Shown in pieces: positions 47,992-61,166 of a stretch of DNA of 64,000 nt (positions within the stretch are counted from its first letter, which is position 1; each line of letters begins with the position of its first letter). The DNA is from Rotaria sordida (Eukaryota; Rotifera; Eurotatoria; Philodinida; Philodinidae): NCBI GenBank assembly GCA_905250125.1, contig CAJNOL010000081.1, positions 124,001 through 188,000 of the forward strand, read 5' to 3'. A program made the translations under genes and the position numbers. A model generated the notes under the pieces. That model saw only the letters and a list, made by a program, of their open reading frames with translations. It was not told where the DNA came from and searched no databases.

Positions 47992-50925
47992 GTGATTTTA
48001 GAATATTTTATTATCAGTGGTATGTGTGTGTGTGTGACAGGAAATGAATATTTTTAATCAAATAAATTTGTAGATTTAAAAGGAATTATTTTCGGTAATG
48101 ATTATGATTGAAATTCTTTGGACAGAAAAATAGGAGATTTGATACCGAAAGCCATTATACGAACAAAAGATCTTCAAAAATACGATTAAGAAGAGAAAAA
48201 CAAATTGCGAAAAAAAAAACAAAATAAATCGCCTTGCAGAATCAATATACGCATTGTTGTTATGTTGTTGTGACTATTATAGTGGTGGCAGTACATTCAT
48301 TTTTTTTCTGTTGCAACAATACACTTCTATTCTCGATGCACGCAGCCATTCAAGTATAGAGCAATAATAACATAACGAAGAGAGAGAGAGACACAGACAG
48401 AAAGAATAAAGGAAGAGAAAATAATCGGCTCTGATTCTTGAAACCTGAAGATTATAAACTGATAAATTCTTTCTTTTTTTTTTAAATAAAAAAAAAAGAA
48501 GGAAATATTTCACTTACATCATCTCCAGAATGTTTGTTCATTTTTTTGATTTGACAAAAAAAAAAAAAAAAAAAAGATTGATATGAAAAAGAACACTTGA
48601 TACAATACTCGTTCACATAAAAAAAAAAATTCTCTCTCAATTAAAAATGATTGACAACTTCTAAAAGGAAAGAAAAAAAAATTCCATCGGTTTTTTAATT
48701 AAAGAACATTTTCACTTGAACAAACGGGAGACCAGCAGGAGAAGGAGCAGGGGGTCAGAACGAAAGTTTAATATTTCAAAAGTTCACATTATTTCTTTTT
48801 TCTTTCGTTCATTAAGAAAAAAAGAATTATATATTATGGCAATTATTTGCACTTTGTCAACAATCGAATATACTATAAAGTATCGATTTCAAACAAGATC
48901 TTATTTCTCTGTGCATAGAAATAAATAAGATAGTAATTTTTATTTTATAAGGTTGTGTGAAAAGTTGTGATTTTTTTTTACGAAATTCTGAAAAAAAAAT
49001 TTAACTTGAAAAGTTTCTTAATCTGTGCATTTTACATACATCTAGGGAGAGGAAAGTTATCGTAATATAAGTCAAAACAAGCTATTACCATTTTGCTTTA
49101 CTTGTTATTCAACCTGGTTTTCTTAGCAACCGCCAGTGCCATGTTTGATTATAAAAAATATTTGGAGACATCTATACAAATTTGATTATTGGACAAATGT
49201 TACTTGGGTTTTTCCTACTGCAATTGAAATTTTTTTTTTTTCTATTTTGTATGACTAAATATCAATTTAATATTCCATTGGTTATATTTTGTTTTATATA
49301 TATATATATATATATTAATATTCTAGTGGAACATTTAAATTCCAATAATTTTGCCATAATTTTATTACTAACATAAATAACAATTATTTATGAAATTTTA
49401 AAATTATATTTGTGAGTTCATTTTTTTATTTATTTTAGTTGTCTACTCATCATTCTATTGTAAGTTCTTTCCTAAATTATAAAGATATTTTTAAAAATTT
49501 TATGCGTGTACTTTCTTTTACTAAATTCATTTCTATTTGTAGTTTGAGTAAGAATAGAATATTGACAATTGCACTTTCGAGAGTTTCGATTATTTTTTTT
49601 TTTCTCTGTATTATGTCTTTATAATACGATCTACTCTGTATGGTTAGTTGATTTTGACAGCACTTGAGAACTATGGTTTTGTAGAGAATGACTTTTCAAA
49701 TTTCGAGAGATTCGGTTTCCTACTAATGTATTAGAAGGCAAGTAGTGACTTTTATAAGTAGACACCATGCCTATCAAATACTCAATGGTGTTTTATGTCT
49801 TATTATTTTGAAAAATCAGAAATAATCAATGAAAATTTTTTTTATAAACTTGAGATTTATTTCTTCCAATGATTTGATCAAGAATATAATTTACTTAATT
49901 GTTCGTAGAATTTATTTTGATTTGATGAATTTTTTTCTAATTATCTAAATTTTATATTTATTTTTAAAATGATATGTTTGAATCTAATGCATTGTCTATT
50001 AGAGTTTTTTTTCTCTACAATTACGTTTATTTTTCAATGATGGACAAAGAAAAGGCCTATACATTCACATGAAACCATGCATTTTCCAATTAATGTCATA
50101 TTTTCAATAACAAACGATAATTAAATTTACTAGAAGTTAAATAAAAAGAGCGCTTACAACATAGAAAAAAATAATTCTATTTACCCAAAAATAGAATAAA
50201 AATAATAGAAAATATTCGGATTTTTTTGTCTGAATTATCTAACAATAATATTTGCAAACAAGAAGAAATAGTCTTTCAATATATCTACAATAGGTTAAAT
50301 TAAGAGAATGAAAGTTTGAAGCCAATAGTTTAGGTCAATGGTCACTATGTGAGAATTCTTGTGTTTGACTCCGAAATTGGATTCCAACTTCGAAAAGTTT
50401 TTTCTTTTTTTGAGTATCAAAAAATCATTACTAGAAAATGGCAAGTTGAGATTTTGAAAAGATTGATCGATTATTATTTTTCCAGAAAATTCTTTATTCT
50501 TTGGAATAACTGATCAATGATAAGAATCGGAAATAACCTATATGAATATCATTCGAAAAATCTATTTGCAAAATTTCTAAATAATAACTGTTTGATATTC
50601 GAGATCATTTTAGTAATTCTGATAATACAGAAAATTTTTTTGAGCTAGTATATTTATTGCTTTGTTCTTGATATGTGCTAATGTGAATATTTCTCGGGTG
50701 TGAATTTTTTGTTTTTTTTGAAACTTATTTATGAAGACTTCGAGAAGGATTTTTCTCAATCATTTCACCTTCGTCGAAGTCAGAGTTCTATGCAAAACTG
50801 TAATGTTTAGTGAATATATTCATACTCATCTATTATATATTTAATTCTTAATAAACAAGAAACATATCTATTCGAGTTGAGAATATATAAAAAGACAATA
50901 AATGATTATTTTCTATTTCTAGATA
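47992..50925. other. Intergenic, nothing seen
   Basis: 2.9 kb between the divergent TTLL and RS/coiled-coil genes. It is AT-rich with poly-A/T runs, a GT-rich patch just upstream of TTLL (about 48020-48040) and an AT dinucleotide run near 49298-49316. No gene, RNA or repeat family recognised. Confidence 0.5.
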
Positions 50926-51537
50926 ATGTTTCATCATCATCATCATAAACGTCATCGATCACGATCATGTTCACGTTCACCAGTGAACAAACGTGACTCT
51001 CAACAAAATCGAAATAATGATCGATCAAAGGATTATGATAGACGAGCTGATTCTAATGAACGGCATTATCATTCAAGTGAGTATTTTTCAATAAATTATT
51101 AAAAAATTCATTTCTCTAATTATTTAGTTCAATCAAATAGACAATATCATTATGTTCCTTCACCAGTTTTGACTATGTCAATTGATGAAATCATAAGTAA
51201 TGGTGAAAAACATCCACCTGTTGTTCAAGCATTAATTCGTGAAGTATTACTTGAACGAAAAAAACGACAATTAACGGAAGAAAAATTAAATATATATGAA
51301 CATGATTATGCACATTTACGTGTTCAACATGAAACAGCACTTAATAATATGACATTATTAAAACATGAATATGATCGATGTAGACTTGATTTAAAAAATT
51401 GTTCTATTGAATTAAATCAATTACATCACAATAATCATCAATTAAGAATACGTATTGATGATCTTTTAAATAATAACCAACAACATTCATATACAAATGA
51501 AGAAATATTCTATGCTAAACGACAACGAAGATATTAA
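50926..51537 (+). CDS. Small RS-like, coiled-coil protein
   Basis: Two exons, 50926-51076 and 51128-51537, joined in frame by a 51-bp GT-AG intron to give 186 residues. Not recognised. The N-terminus is His-rich then Arg/Ser-rich (RHRSRSCSRSPVNKRDS), like splicing-associated proteins. From about residue 65 there is an amphipathic helical region (EIISNGEKHPPVVQALIREV, then a long Leu/Glu/Lys-rich stretch to residue 165) that should form coiled coil. It ends in basic AKRQRRY. A nuclear, RNA-associated role is a guess from composition. 'ttctatttctag' just before the ATG may be a splice acceptor, so an upstream exon is possible. Confidence 0.7.
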
Positions 51538-54217
51538 ATTAAATTTAAATAACTATAAGGATTGATATTTTATTGTGAATTTATGATTAGAAGAACATCT
51601 ATCGCTCATAATAACTAGCAGCAAATAATATATAATCATATGATTGTTAAGATATTTTTTAGTCTAAGTTACATTCCTTTTGTATTTATGTATATATGTA
51701 GCAGTTGAAATATTTTTATTATACTCAAAGGAATTAGTTTTTGTTTTGTTTTGTTTTGTTGTTGTCTGTTGTTGTTTTTCTGTAATATTTCAAGTTATGT
51801 TTTGTATATAAAAATGAACATAACTTTATTTGGGTTTGAATAGATTGATTTCTTTTTTTAATTTGAAGAAAATAGATAATTAAAAAAAAGAAAAGAATCA
51901 AAGTAACGAGCGATCGAAAAGTAATTAAATTAGACAAAATATTCATTGACTTTTCTGTCTCTTAAAGAAGGCTGAAGAAATTTGAAAACATTAGGTTAAA
52001 ATGAAAAATTCTCTAGAACTTTTAGATGCGTGAAACATTAAATTTGGACGAAGAAAATTGTCATTTTGTGCACCAATAGTCTCCTTTATTGCATATGTTA
52101 TAATACCAATTTTCCAGTATAGAATTAAAGACGAAATTATTTTTTACAAAGTGATATAAGAATCAAAAGTTGTAGAACAATTATTCAGGAATGGTCGAAC
52201 TTACTTTACAAGTTTGTTTTCTATAGAAATCGAGAAATTTACCGAAATTAACACGGTGTTCCTTACCCCAGAAATAGTCAATATTGACAAAGGACTTGCA
52301 AGAAACTAATGATTGGTATACTAGTTTTTGTAGAGAAATATTTGCTCTTTTATTCTCTGTATTTAGGAGAATCTATGTTATAAACATTATTCAATATAAT
52401 ACATTTCCAAAATCAAAGATTTATTTTTCAAATGATTACAAGAAAAAAATAGAATTATTAATTATAATTCAAAAAATAAAACTAAAAATATTTTCATGAT
52501 TTAAAGATGCATCACGTACGGAAACCATGCTATTAAATATTTTTGATAAATTATTATTCTCTTGATGTCACGGTTTTCTTTTTTCCGTTCTTATTTTGAT
52601 AAAATGTTCTCAATTATTAGTTCATTGTAAAAAATCGTCTAAAACATGTTGTCGATACTTAAGAGGATTATTATTAGTTGCTTTTGTTGTAAAATCTTGA
52701 AGAAAATTTTGTTTTGTATTTTTCATAATTGCTTTTTTTCCAGTACCGATTGGGCTTGAAATGGTTGAATCTTATTTTTAATAATCGATGAATTCTTATG
52801 TTTTGAATCAGTAGTAATCAATTTTAATAATGAAATTTGAGAAAAAAAACCCATGATCAACATGATTAAGAGCTGTTGTAGTTTTTTTTAGTAATAGGAA
52901 GAAAAAAAGGGAAATTTTTGATGAATGATTCTTGTATGTGTATTATCAATAACAAGATTAGCTTGACGAAAATTTAGAAGTTTATTGAAAAATTGATGTT
53001 GTTTATATGGAATTTTTTGGTCACTTTTTTTATTGATACTATCAGCTTGATAATGAACTATAGCTGTATTCTTAAAACGATATTATGGTCGATTGTCAAG
53101 TCTTTGAAGAAATGGATTATTTATAGACTTATTGTTCGAGGCTATTATAATTTAATTATTAAACATATTAAAAGAACGCATATGATTCTGTTATTCATGT
53201 GCAAATTGTTGAAGATGAAAATTTGGATGATGAATATTCGATGGCTTTGTTATTTGTTTTGATTGCTGATTCAATTAAAAATTGAACTATTGAACAGCTG
53301 ATATTAAATTAATAGAAAAATAAAATATTACAATAGTAAATGCAATTTGTATGATACTTCTTTTTTTTTTGTCGAAATAGACACAATAAATGGCAAATGG
53401 TTTTGCATATGTAATGATACATAAAGAAAAGGAAGCGAAAACTTAATAGGTGATTAATACAATCTGTCACATCATGTATAGAATATTATTTGATGTAACC
53501 ATAAGAAAAATAAATGTCTGATACAATATCAAAAAAAGTATAAATGTATCTGATATTTATGATATATTATTTCACTACATTATAATCAATTCGTTTTTGT
53601 TTTTAACGATACTAATATAAATTTATGCGAAATAATTGTAATTAGATTTACTTTGAATTGGTAGAAATAAATCATTGAAAGATTTATTTTGAGAACTTTT
53701 ATTAAAATTTTTAAAGAATCAACTATATAGTAAATTCAATTGAACTAATTGTTCTACTAATGCAATTGATTTAAAAATAATCGAATGATGGGATTTAACT
53801 ATGAAAAACTAGTTCAATTATTGTACTTTTTTTTTAATAAAATTGAATCAATACAATATATATTTGACAATGATCATAAATTGATGAATGAATTTTTGAA
53901 ATTTACTGACTCGGTAGTAAAGGTAATCATATATAATTTCATTTGCTCTAAGACAATAATATCATAACAATAAAGAGAGAAATAAACAGCTTACAAATAA
54001 TAATATAACTTAAAATAAAAATCATATATATGTATAGTTTTTAAAATAATATGACGTCACTTATTGTGCGCATGTAAAATCACTGTATTTTTCCGATAGT
54101 CGTACAAATCAAAAACTGAACAAGTTATTTATGAGCAAGAAAGAAAGATAAATATGGTAGATTCAAAATATGATATCCACCGGATGTATTACAACGTTTA
54201 TGTGTCATTTTTTTTGT
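51538..54217. other. Intergenic with possible gene relic
   Basis: Between two convergent genes (plus, ending 51537; ARMC3, minus, ending 54218). AT-rich. A stretch at about 52560-53290 has a decayed coding look (separate entry); the rest holds nothing I can name. Confidence 0.5.
52560..53290. pseudogene. Decayed coding-like segment
   Basis: The minus strand has about 55 open codons (YRFKNTAIVHYQADSI, then LNFRQANLVIDNTHTRIIHQ) in the codon style of nearby genes, bounded by in-frame stops. Further downstream is TISSPIGTGKKAIMKN, faintly like a P-loop. The plus strand also has a plausible 33-codon tail (VIHVQIVEDENLDDEYSMAL). Stops in all frames exclude an intact gene. 'VIDNTHT' recalls the VxDNTNT motif of N4BP2-type kinases, but that is only a hint. 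Confidence 0.3.
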
Positions 54218-57200
54218 TTAAGAGAGTATTGTGTAAATTCGAGCATCAGAAGAATTGGCAAGAATTAGTCGACCTGGTTCATGAAGTATATCGACAATCC
54301 ATGTTTTAGCAGGATATCGAACGCTCTAGAATATCAAAATGATCGTTAATATATTAAATGTATTTAATAACAAACAAAAAACAGTAATTAGCAAAATTCT
54401 ATTTAACATGTAATAGACATACTAATTGTGTAGATTTGTCATATAATATGAACTTTTCTCTATTACAAACTGAATTATACAATAAAATCTGTTTGTCATT
54501 ATTTTTGAAGAATGTATTTTCTAATTTTCTTAATGATTCACGGATTTGTTCAATAGATTCATCATCGAAAGAATTACATTTTATTGTCTTATAAATTGAA
54601 TATTGATCATCATTTGACATTTGATCAAAATCTTTATTTATCATGTTTAATCGAAAGCTTTCAATCTCAATTTTTACTTTTATTTGTTTTAAATGCAAAC
54701 AAAACAAAAAAAACATTTGAATATAAAGATAAACTAAAATTCTCATCATACTATTGCAAAAGTATAAAGTGTCAGCAATCGAAATATGACCAAAAAATTT
54801 TTTTATCATGGTTGAATAGAGCTGTCTATTAAAAAAGGTTGTTTTTGATATATTCAGACGATGGTTTTATAGTGAAACTTAGGTTGCAAAAAAATACACA
54901 AAAATCTACACTATGTTGTCTCAGAACTTGTTATTATATTCTCTTCATGAAAATAAATTAATTGTATAAATGAAAATAAACATATTGAGGCTACTGAAAC
55001 TTGATGCGTTTGACGTCTTTTAATTTTTCTAGCCTTTCGGATATTTTACAACCTAAGTTTTATTACAAGGTTATTGTCTGAATATGTCAACAACAACTTT
55101 GTTTTTTTATAGGTAACTCAACGAGCTCTATCCAATCGTCACAAAAAAAACTTTTTTCTCAAATTTCGAATTGCCGATGCCTTACAAAAAAAGATAGTAT
55201 AATTATAATTTTAATAGATAACATACCCCGGATGATTCACCAAGAATAACTTCATTCCAAGCACGATTATAATTGCCTCGTGTTAATGTACACGGTATTC
55301 CAAGTCGATCAGCTAATGTCTATAACATAAAAATTTTTTTTTTTTTTTAATTTTTCTCTGTTTTTCATTTTTCAAAATATTTACTTTGAATAAAAATGCT
55401 CGTTGAGCATGAATACCTTTTCGTACTCGACCAATTGGTATGACATTTGAATGAAGTTCAGCTTTTAATTGATTCATAGCTACTTCATAACCAAATGTAG
55501 CTACATCATCAGGTGAGATTGTACCACCCATTTTTTCACTTACAAATCTTTAGGCAAAAAAATAAATAAATAAATAAAAAAGAAAAATTTATTGAAATTT
55601 TACCTTGCTAAAGTAGATATTTGTTCTGATAATGGTACTCTTATAATTTGTGGTTGAATTTCTTCAAGATACATTTGAAAATCTGGATCAGCTGTTGGTT
55701 TATAACCTGATTTCTTTATAAAGAAGAAAAAACAAAATTCAATAAAACAAAAGAAAATTTCCTACCGAATTTGAACTAGTTACTCCTGATAAATCTTTTT
55801 CAGTATGTTTTTTATCTTCCGATACATCTCGTTTATCACTTGTTTTATCTTTTTTCGAACGACTAAAATCAATACATTAATTATTAAAGATTAACATTAA
55901 ATTCATCGTATAAATAAATAAAAAAAAAAAACATTGAGTGAGTAAGTGAAGGAAGAAAAAAAAAGCCATGCATATGTATATTAATAAAGCATATTAAATT
56001 TTAATGTTAACATGATTGTCATACCTGGATTGATCTACAGAACTGCAGATTAGATATAGCTTATCCAACTAGATTTCTAATTGAGGGAAAAAAAAAAGAT
56101 CAAACTTACCTTCTTCCATCTTTATCTTTGCCTGATGATTTTGGTGTTTTTGCAGTACGTCCAGTAGTAGTAGTAGTAGTACCTATTTTTTCTTTGCTTT
56201 CTGAACTTTTCCTATATTAAAATGAATTATTTTATTTTTAAAAAGTTTTCTTTATCAAACAAGATATAGAATACAAATGAGAAGAAAAACTAAAACCTAC
56301 ATCGCCGTTACTGATGTAGAAAGATTATCATCAGAAGAAAATGGCACTCGAGAAATATCATCATCATAAGATCCTCCTGTAGTAGTAGTAGTCCATTGTG
56401 TAACACTGAACAAATAAAAAACAGTAACACACAAACTCACACACATTGATAATAGTGTAAAAACCATGTGTGAGTAAAATAATTAAAAAAAAAAGATGAT
56501 TCAAATAGAGACATGCAATATAGAATAATTTTTCTGCATGACAAAAAAAAAAAATATACTTACGAATCAGTTTGTGTAGGTGTAACAATAATAACTTTAG
56601 TTCTATAAGTGATATAACATTGATTGCGTGCAAAGCAAAAAATGTTGGAATGGTGGAAAAATGTGCTTTGTTTTTTGTTTTTTTAATATTGACGAAAACA
56701 AAATTAACTGAACAAAAAAAAATCATTCTCTTACTTTTTTTCGGGTGCATATAGAAGTAAAATTGGTCGACGATCATTTACTTCTTCAGCAGCAAGTTCT
56801 TCAATAGTTAAAAATGTTCCACCATCTCGAACAGGTCCCATATCATAAAATCCATCTGTTGTTATATTATTACTTTCTTCAAAAACAAAAAGTTTAATTG
56901 TATAATAAAAGATAATTAATCTAACCTAATCGTCCAAGATATGAATATTTTGCTGATAAATGACTATCAAGAATTTTTTGTAAAGCCATTTCAGTAAATT
57001 TACTCTTACGCGATTCAGATGTATTTAAATCACGTACTATTTCAAGTGCTCTTAAAATGAATAATAAAAATAAAAATAAATAAAACTGAAATAAATATTT
57101 AAATACCCATGTCGAAGAATTTCAATTGCTATAGCTTGTTCTATACAAAGAACACTAATAGCAAAACAAGCATTACGACGAACTTCATCATGATTTGATT

Positions 57201-60200
57201 TTAATAAACTGACAAGATGTGGAATAATTGGTTGATTATTTATTATCTGATAGATTAACAAAAAAAAGACAAAATAAATATTTTTATTCTTTATCAATTC
57301 TTACATCTTCTCGAGCTTTTTGATCGATACCATAAGCTGATAAAACCATAGCTGCTTTTGCTTGTGCTAATTCATAACTAAAATAAAGGTTTTTTTTTTG
57401 TGTTAGACATATAGAAATTTCCAAGTCCAAACAAAAACACCAGAAATCAATGGAATTCAGAATATTGTCTCCAAATTTCATTGGTTTTCGATGTTTTTCA
57501 TGCTGATTCCAGTGTTTAATACCTTGCCTGTAATGGTACAAGAAGATTTTTTATAAGACCTTTCTCCAAAATATTTGTGCGTACAACTTGATCAGTTGAA
57601 CAATTAGCCAATGTAACACATGCATATGCTTTTGTTGTATCTTTCTCATCATTCAATAAACGAATTAATACTTCAAGACCTCCTTGATCTTGTAATTCCC
57701 TATATATACAAATAAATAGTTATCAATATATTAGTTTTTATGCTAGGACTTTTCGTCGTATGATCAATCATCACGGATAAAATATTACAATATTTTATAA
57801 TGTAATATAATTTTGTATCATCAATGAGAATTTTTTTTTTCTTTGTAGAAAGAAATGAGGAAATGCTATAATCTCTAAAAAAACAAAACCAAATATTGAA
57901 TACTTAATTGAAAATAAAAGGATTGACATATTTATAAAACTTATAAAGTTTTTTTGATATATTATTAGAAGAATGTTTTGTATCAAAAGTCTTTTAAACT
58001 GTCTTAATTAAATAAAATTTCAGAATCAAACTGCAAATGTTTTGTATATTTCTTGTTGTCTATATAAGTTTTGAAAGTGTGTTCATTCTTAGGTTATACA
58101 AGATTTCAGTACTAATAGCATTAGTATTGACTTTTTTTCTGAAGACAAAAAGTTTTGATTTTTCATTTTAGTAGTATTACAATATCTTCTATGAAAGAGA
58201 TATTGTACTCATGAATCATACTTCTCCCACATTTCTGAGAAGGTATGCGCGCGGATTTTGCCTTCATCGTCATATCCACATCTTCTTAGAAAGGTGAGAG
58301 AATAATTTGTTTTATCTCTCACTATTCAAATTTTTTCTTAGCATTTCATCATTAGTTTCTACAAAAAATGTGATTGATGATGCACAATTATATTGTAATA
58401 TTTATATTTTTGGTTGAAAAAAAAAAGAATACGTCCAAGATATTTTCTTGGCCACGTAAGCATCTCAAACGTATCAGTCTGGGTAATATAAAACGATATT
58501 TTGATTCTTAATAATTCTAGAGAAGAATCAGAATCTAGAGGATTCCAGGAAACTTTCAACCAAAAAATATATCAATTCATTTTATCCATTCGATGAATTT
58601 TTTCTAAGAAAAAGTCCAATTACTCTTCTTATCAAATAATATACCTAATATTATTTGGATTACTTTGTGTTAAATTCGACATAGCCAATGTAGAAAATTC
58701 TCGTAAACGTGGATTATCTTTTTGCATCATTTGTACAAGTGTTAGAATACCATCTAGACTCATATATAACACATATGCATAAAGTCAAAATAAAACACAA
58801 GACAAAAAAAAAATAAACAAACCATTATTTCGAATTGTTTCCCGACTTAACATACTTTCTGCCATGACTGCTAATGCTTGACACGCTGCTATACGTACTT
58901 CATCATTATCACCAAGTAAAAGAAATACCATAGCACGTTCAGCATCTTGTTCTGCAAAAATTTTTCGATTTTGTGCTAGAAAAACGAAAGGAGAAACAAA
59001 TTTTTTATTTCTTTACAATCCAATGTTTAAAAAAAAATCGGAAATTCAGTCAAGTGCTTGTGAAATAAACAAAAGAAAATTAAGGTGTGTGTTCTTTTTC
59101 TTCTCAATCTGTGTACTTTGTTTTTAGAATTTATTTTCTCTTTAATCATTTAACTCAACCTACGTTCTGGTCCAGTATTTAATCCTAAAGATAATATATT
59201 TGTTTGTTTGTTTTTTTCTATTGTCTTCTCAAAATTTAATTTTTCATTATGTTTTTTATTTTTTATTACGTTTTCTAGCTGCACGTCCAATAGCTTTTGC
59301 TGCAGCTGCTTGTACAGCTGGTACAACACTATCTTGTACAAATTGCATTAATCGTTTAAGTCCACCATTTGATTGAATAAGCTAAAATATTCAAAATAAA
59401 GAAAATAAGATAAACAAAAAAAAGTTTTTATTTTAACGAACATCAAGACATTCAGTATCTTCTAAAAGATTTGCTAATGCATTTAAACAATGAACATGAA
59501 CATCTTTTGTTTCATCTAATCCAATAAAATCAATCATTCGATCAAGTCCACCAATATCTCTTATAACAGCACGATTAAATGGATCTGTAGCTAATTTTTG
59601 TATACAATTACAAACAGTTTCAGTTATTTGTGGATATTCTGATTTAAGATTATTTAATATTGGTTCAATACCATTTAATTCACGTATAAGACTTCGTGCA
59701 TTAAAATCATCAAGTATATGATCAACAGTTGATAAAGAATTAAATTTAATATCAGGATCTGTTTCATTAATTAATCTTATTAATGGTTGAAGAACATTTA
59801 ATTGAAGTACTTGAGATTTTGTTGAATAATCATTACACATATAACGAAGCCAATAAACAGAAAATTCATTTGTTAATTGTTCATCTATTTAAAATTATTC
59901 AAAATAAAAAAAAAAAATAATTGAAAAACAAAGCCCTACGTTCAGGTGATAAAAGAGAAATCATATGTGGAATACAATCAATTTTACGAAGATGTCGTCG
60001 AATATCCGCTATAAAAATAAAAGAAGATTAAAAAGAAAAAAATCTTGCTTTTCTTTTATTAATGAAAATATTTTACGATGAGCAGCCATTACTCCAAAAA
60101 CCATTGTTGCATTTCGTTGTACAATTGGATTTTCATGATGAGTTAATGTAAATAAAATATCAGTTGCACCCATTTCATGTAACATTAATTTATTTCCATC

Positions 60201-60661
60201 ACTTTTATCAGCAAATTTAAATAAAGAATCACATGCTCGGATTAAAACTGTATCTTCTGTACTACGTAAACAAACAACAGCTGTTTGAGCTCCTTTGACA
60301 TCAAGTTTCAATGGTTCGAACTACATACATAATAAATGTTAATAAGTTAATAGTTAACAAAAAAAGGAAACAAGAAAAATAATAGATACAGTATGTATGG
60401 ATTCCAATGGTACATCGGGACCAACTTTAATAGAGATACCACTAGCAAAACTTGTTCGTTTATTCATTTTTAACAAATGAAATATAACTAACTATTTTTA
60501 TTCTGTTTCTCTTAGTTTCAAATGGGATTATATTAAATGTGACTCACAGTTTCATCAATTGCTTTTTCTTCTTGTTGTCGAGGTTTGCCTCCCTTCGCCG
60601 TATTAGGTGCTGGTGTCTTACCAGTAGCAGCTGATGATGAAACTTTACCACCTTTGACCAT
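54218..60661 (-). CDS. ARMC3: Armadillo repeat-containing protein 3
   Basis: Twenty-one exons, from 60661-60548, 60491-60390, 60320-60077, 60008-59940, 59884-59442, 59381-59270, 58975-58823, 58753-58645, 57699-57523, 57377-57305, 57246-57107, 57050-56926, 56876-56735, 56602-56564, 56405-56301, 56211-56110, 55862-55766, 55713-55604, 55547-55385, 55319-55227 to 54325-54218; the frame closes at 939 residues (human about 870). Armadillo repeats fill the first ~600 residues: for example CLRSTEDTVLIRACDSLFKF, NPIVQRNATMVFGVMAAH, LNALANLLEDTECLDLIQSN, NRKIFAEQDAERAMVFLLL. After a Ser/Thr/Lys-rich linker comes the EDR1-type domain: MNQLKAELHSNVIPIGRVRK, GIHAQRAFLFKTLADRLGIP, CTLTRGNYNRAWNEVIL, ending WIVDILHEPGRLILANSSDA. 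ARMC3 is linked to sperm flagella and ciliated cells. Its start (MVKGGK) parallels MGKKIK of the family. Introns 8 and 20 are about 0.9 kb. Confidence 0.93.
54399..54809 (-). CDS. Uncertain ORF inside ARMC3 intron 20
   Basis: Open frame of 136 residues on the ARMC3 strand, within its last intron and ending directly against a MITE. The C-terminal ~90 residues (for example NMINKDFDQMSNDDQYSIYK, EQIRESLRKLENTFF) have ordinary composition and codon use; the N-terminal part is hydrophobic (LVYLYIQMFFLFCLHL). Not recognised. ARMC3 homology runs straight from exon 20 to 21, so it is not needed as an ARMC3 exon. It could be a nested gene, element cargo or chance. Confidence 0.3.
   Translation of the reverse strand: MIKKFFGHISIADTLYFCNSMMRILVYLYIQMFFLFCLHLKQIKVKIEIESFRLNMINKDFDQMSNDDQYSIYKTIKCNSFDDESIEQIRESLRKLENTFFKNNDKQILLYNSVCNREKFILYDKSTQLVCLLHVK
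54810..55136. mobile_element. MITE with ~75-bp terminal inverted repeats
   Basis: The left end (ggttgaatagagctg ... atattcagacgatgg ... gaaacttaggttg) is answered at the right by caacctaagtttt ... attgtctgaatat ... cgagctctatcc. About 330 bp, non-coding, inserted in ARMC3 intron 20. Confidence 0.75.
57702..58644. other. Expanded ARMC3 intron 8
   Basis: 0.94-kb intron among neighbours of 50-200 bp. 'aatataattttgtatcatca' near 57806 and the complement of 'tgatgatgcacaattatatt' near 58375 form a weak inverted pair, so this too may hold a degraded element. Confidence 0.35.
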
Positions 60662-61166
60662 TGTATTGATCTTTTTGAATAGATAAATAGATTTATATAT
60701 GAATAAATGTATATATATATATGTATAAGAATGAAGTGTCAAATTTTTACTCAAACAAGTGAGTGGTTGTTTTATAGGAAAGACACACTGCTACTACTAC
60801 TACGGCAACCAACTTGACAACCATTTTATATGTTTTATATTATTGCTTCCTTGTGAACAGCCATAATATGGAAAAATGAAATTGTTCTATGTTATAGTAT
60901 GCAGAATTTTTCTAGATAAATTTTATTTATATTATAATAAAAATAATGAATATTTTACAAAATCTTGTTTAAATAGATGTCACTTATCATCATGAAATGA
61001 TTTTTAACTTATGTCTTCCTTTTGCTTTTCTTTCGTTCTATAATAAATTCTAAATTATTAGTCAAGTAGTTTATTTTTATTATACATAAAAAAGAAAGTT
61101 ATTTTTAAAAGACAAGGAGGTGCATATGTTATTGTATATAATTATAATTTACGTATATAATATCAA
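60662..61166. other. Intergenic, nothing seen
   Basis: Spacer of 505 bp between the ARMC3 start and the stop of the BTB gene on the same strand; an AT-rich ARMC3 5' flank with no motif I would defend. Confidence 0.5.

Noticed and set aside
52910-53290. Plus-strand frame that would read through many TAA/TAG codons as Gln, like a ciliate gene
   Set aside because: TGA stops also occur in the same frame, the opposite strand looks equally coding, and all surrounding genes use the standard code. Decay is simpler than a foreign genetic code.
56364-56777. 137-codon minus-strand ORF
   Set aside because: Runs through ARMC3 exons 13-15 out of frame and their introns; shadow.
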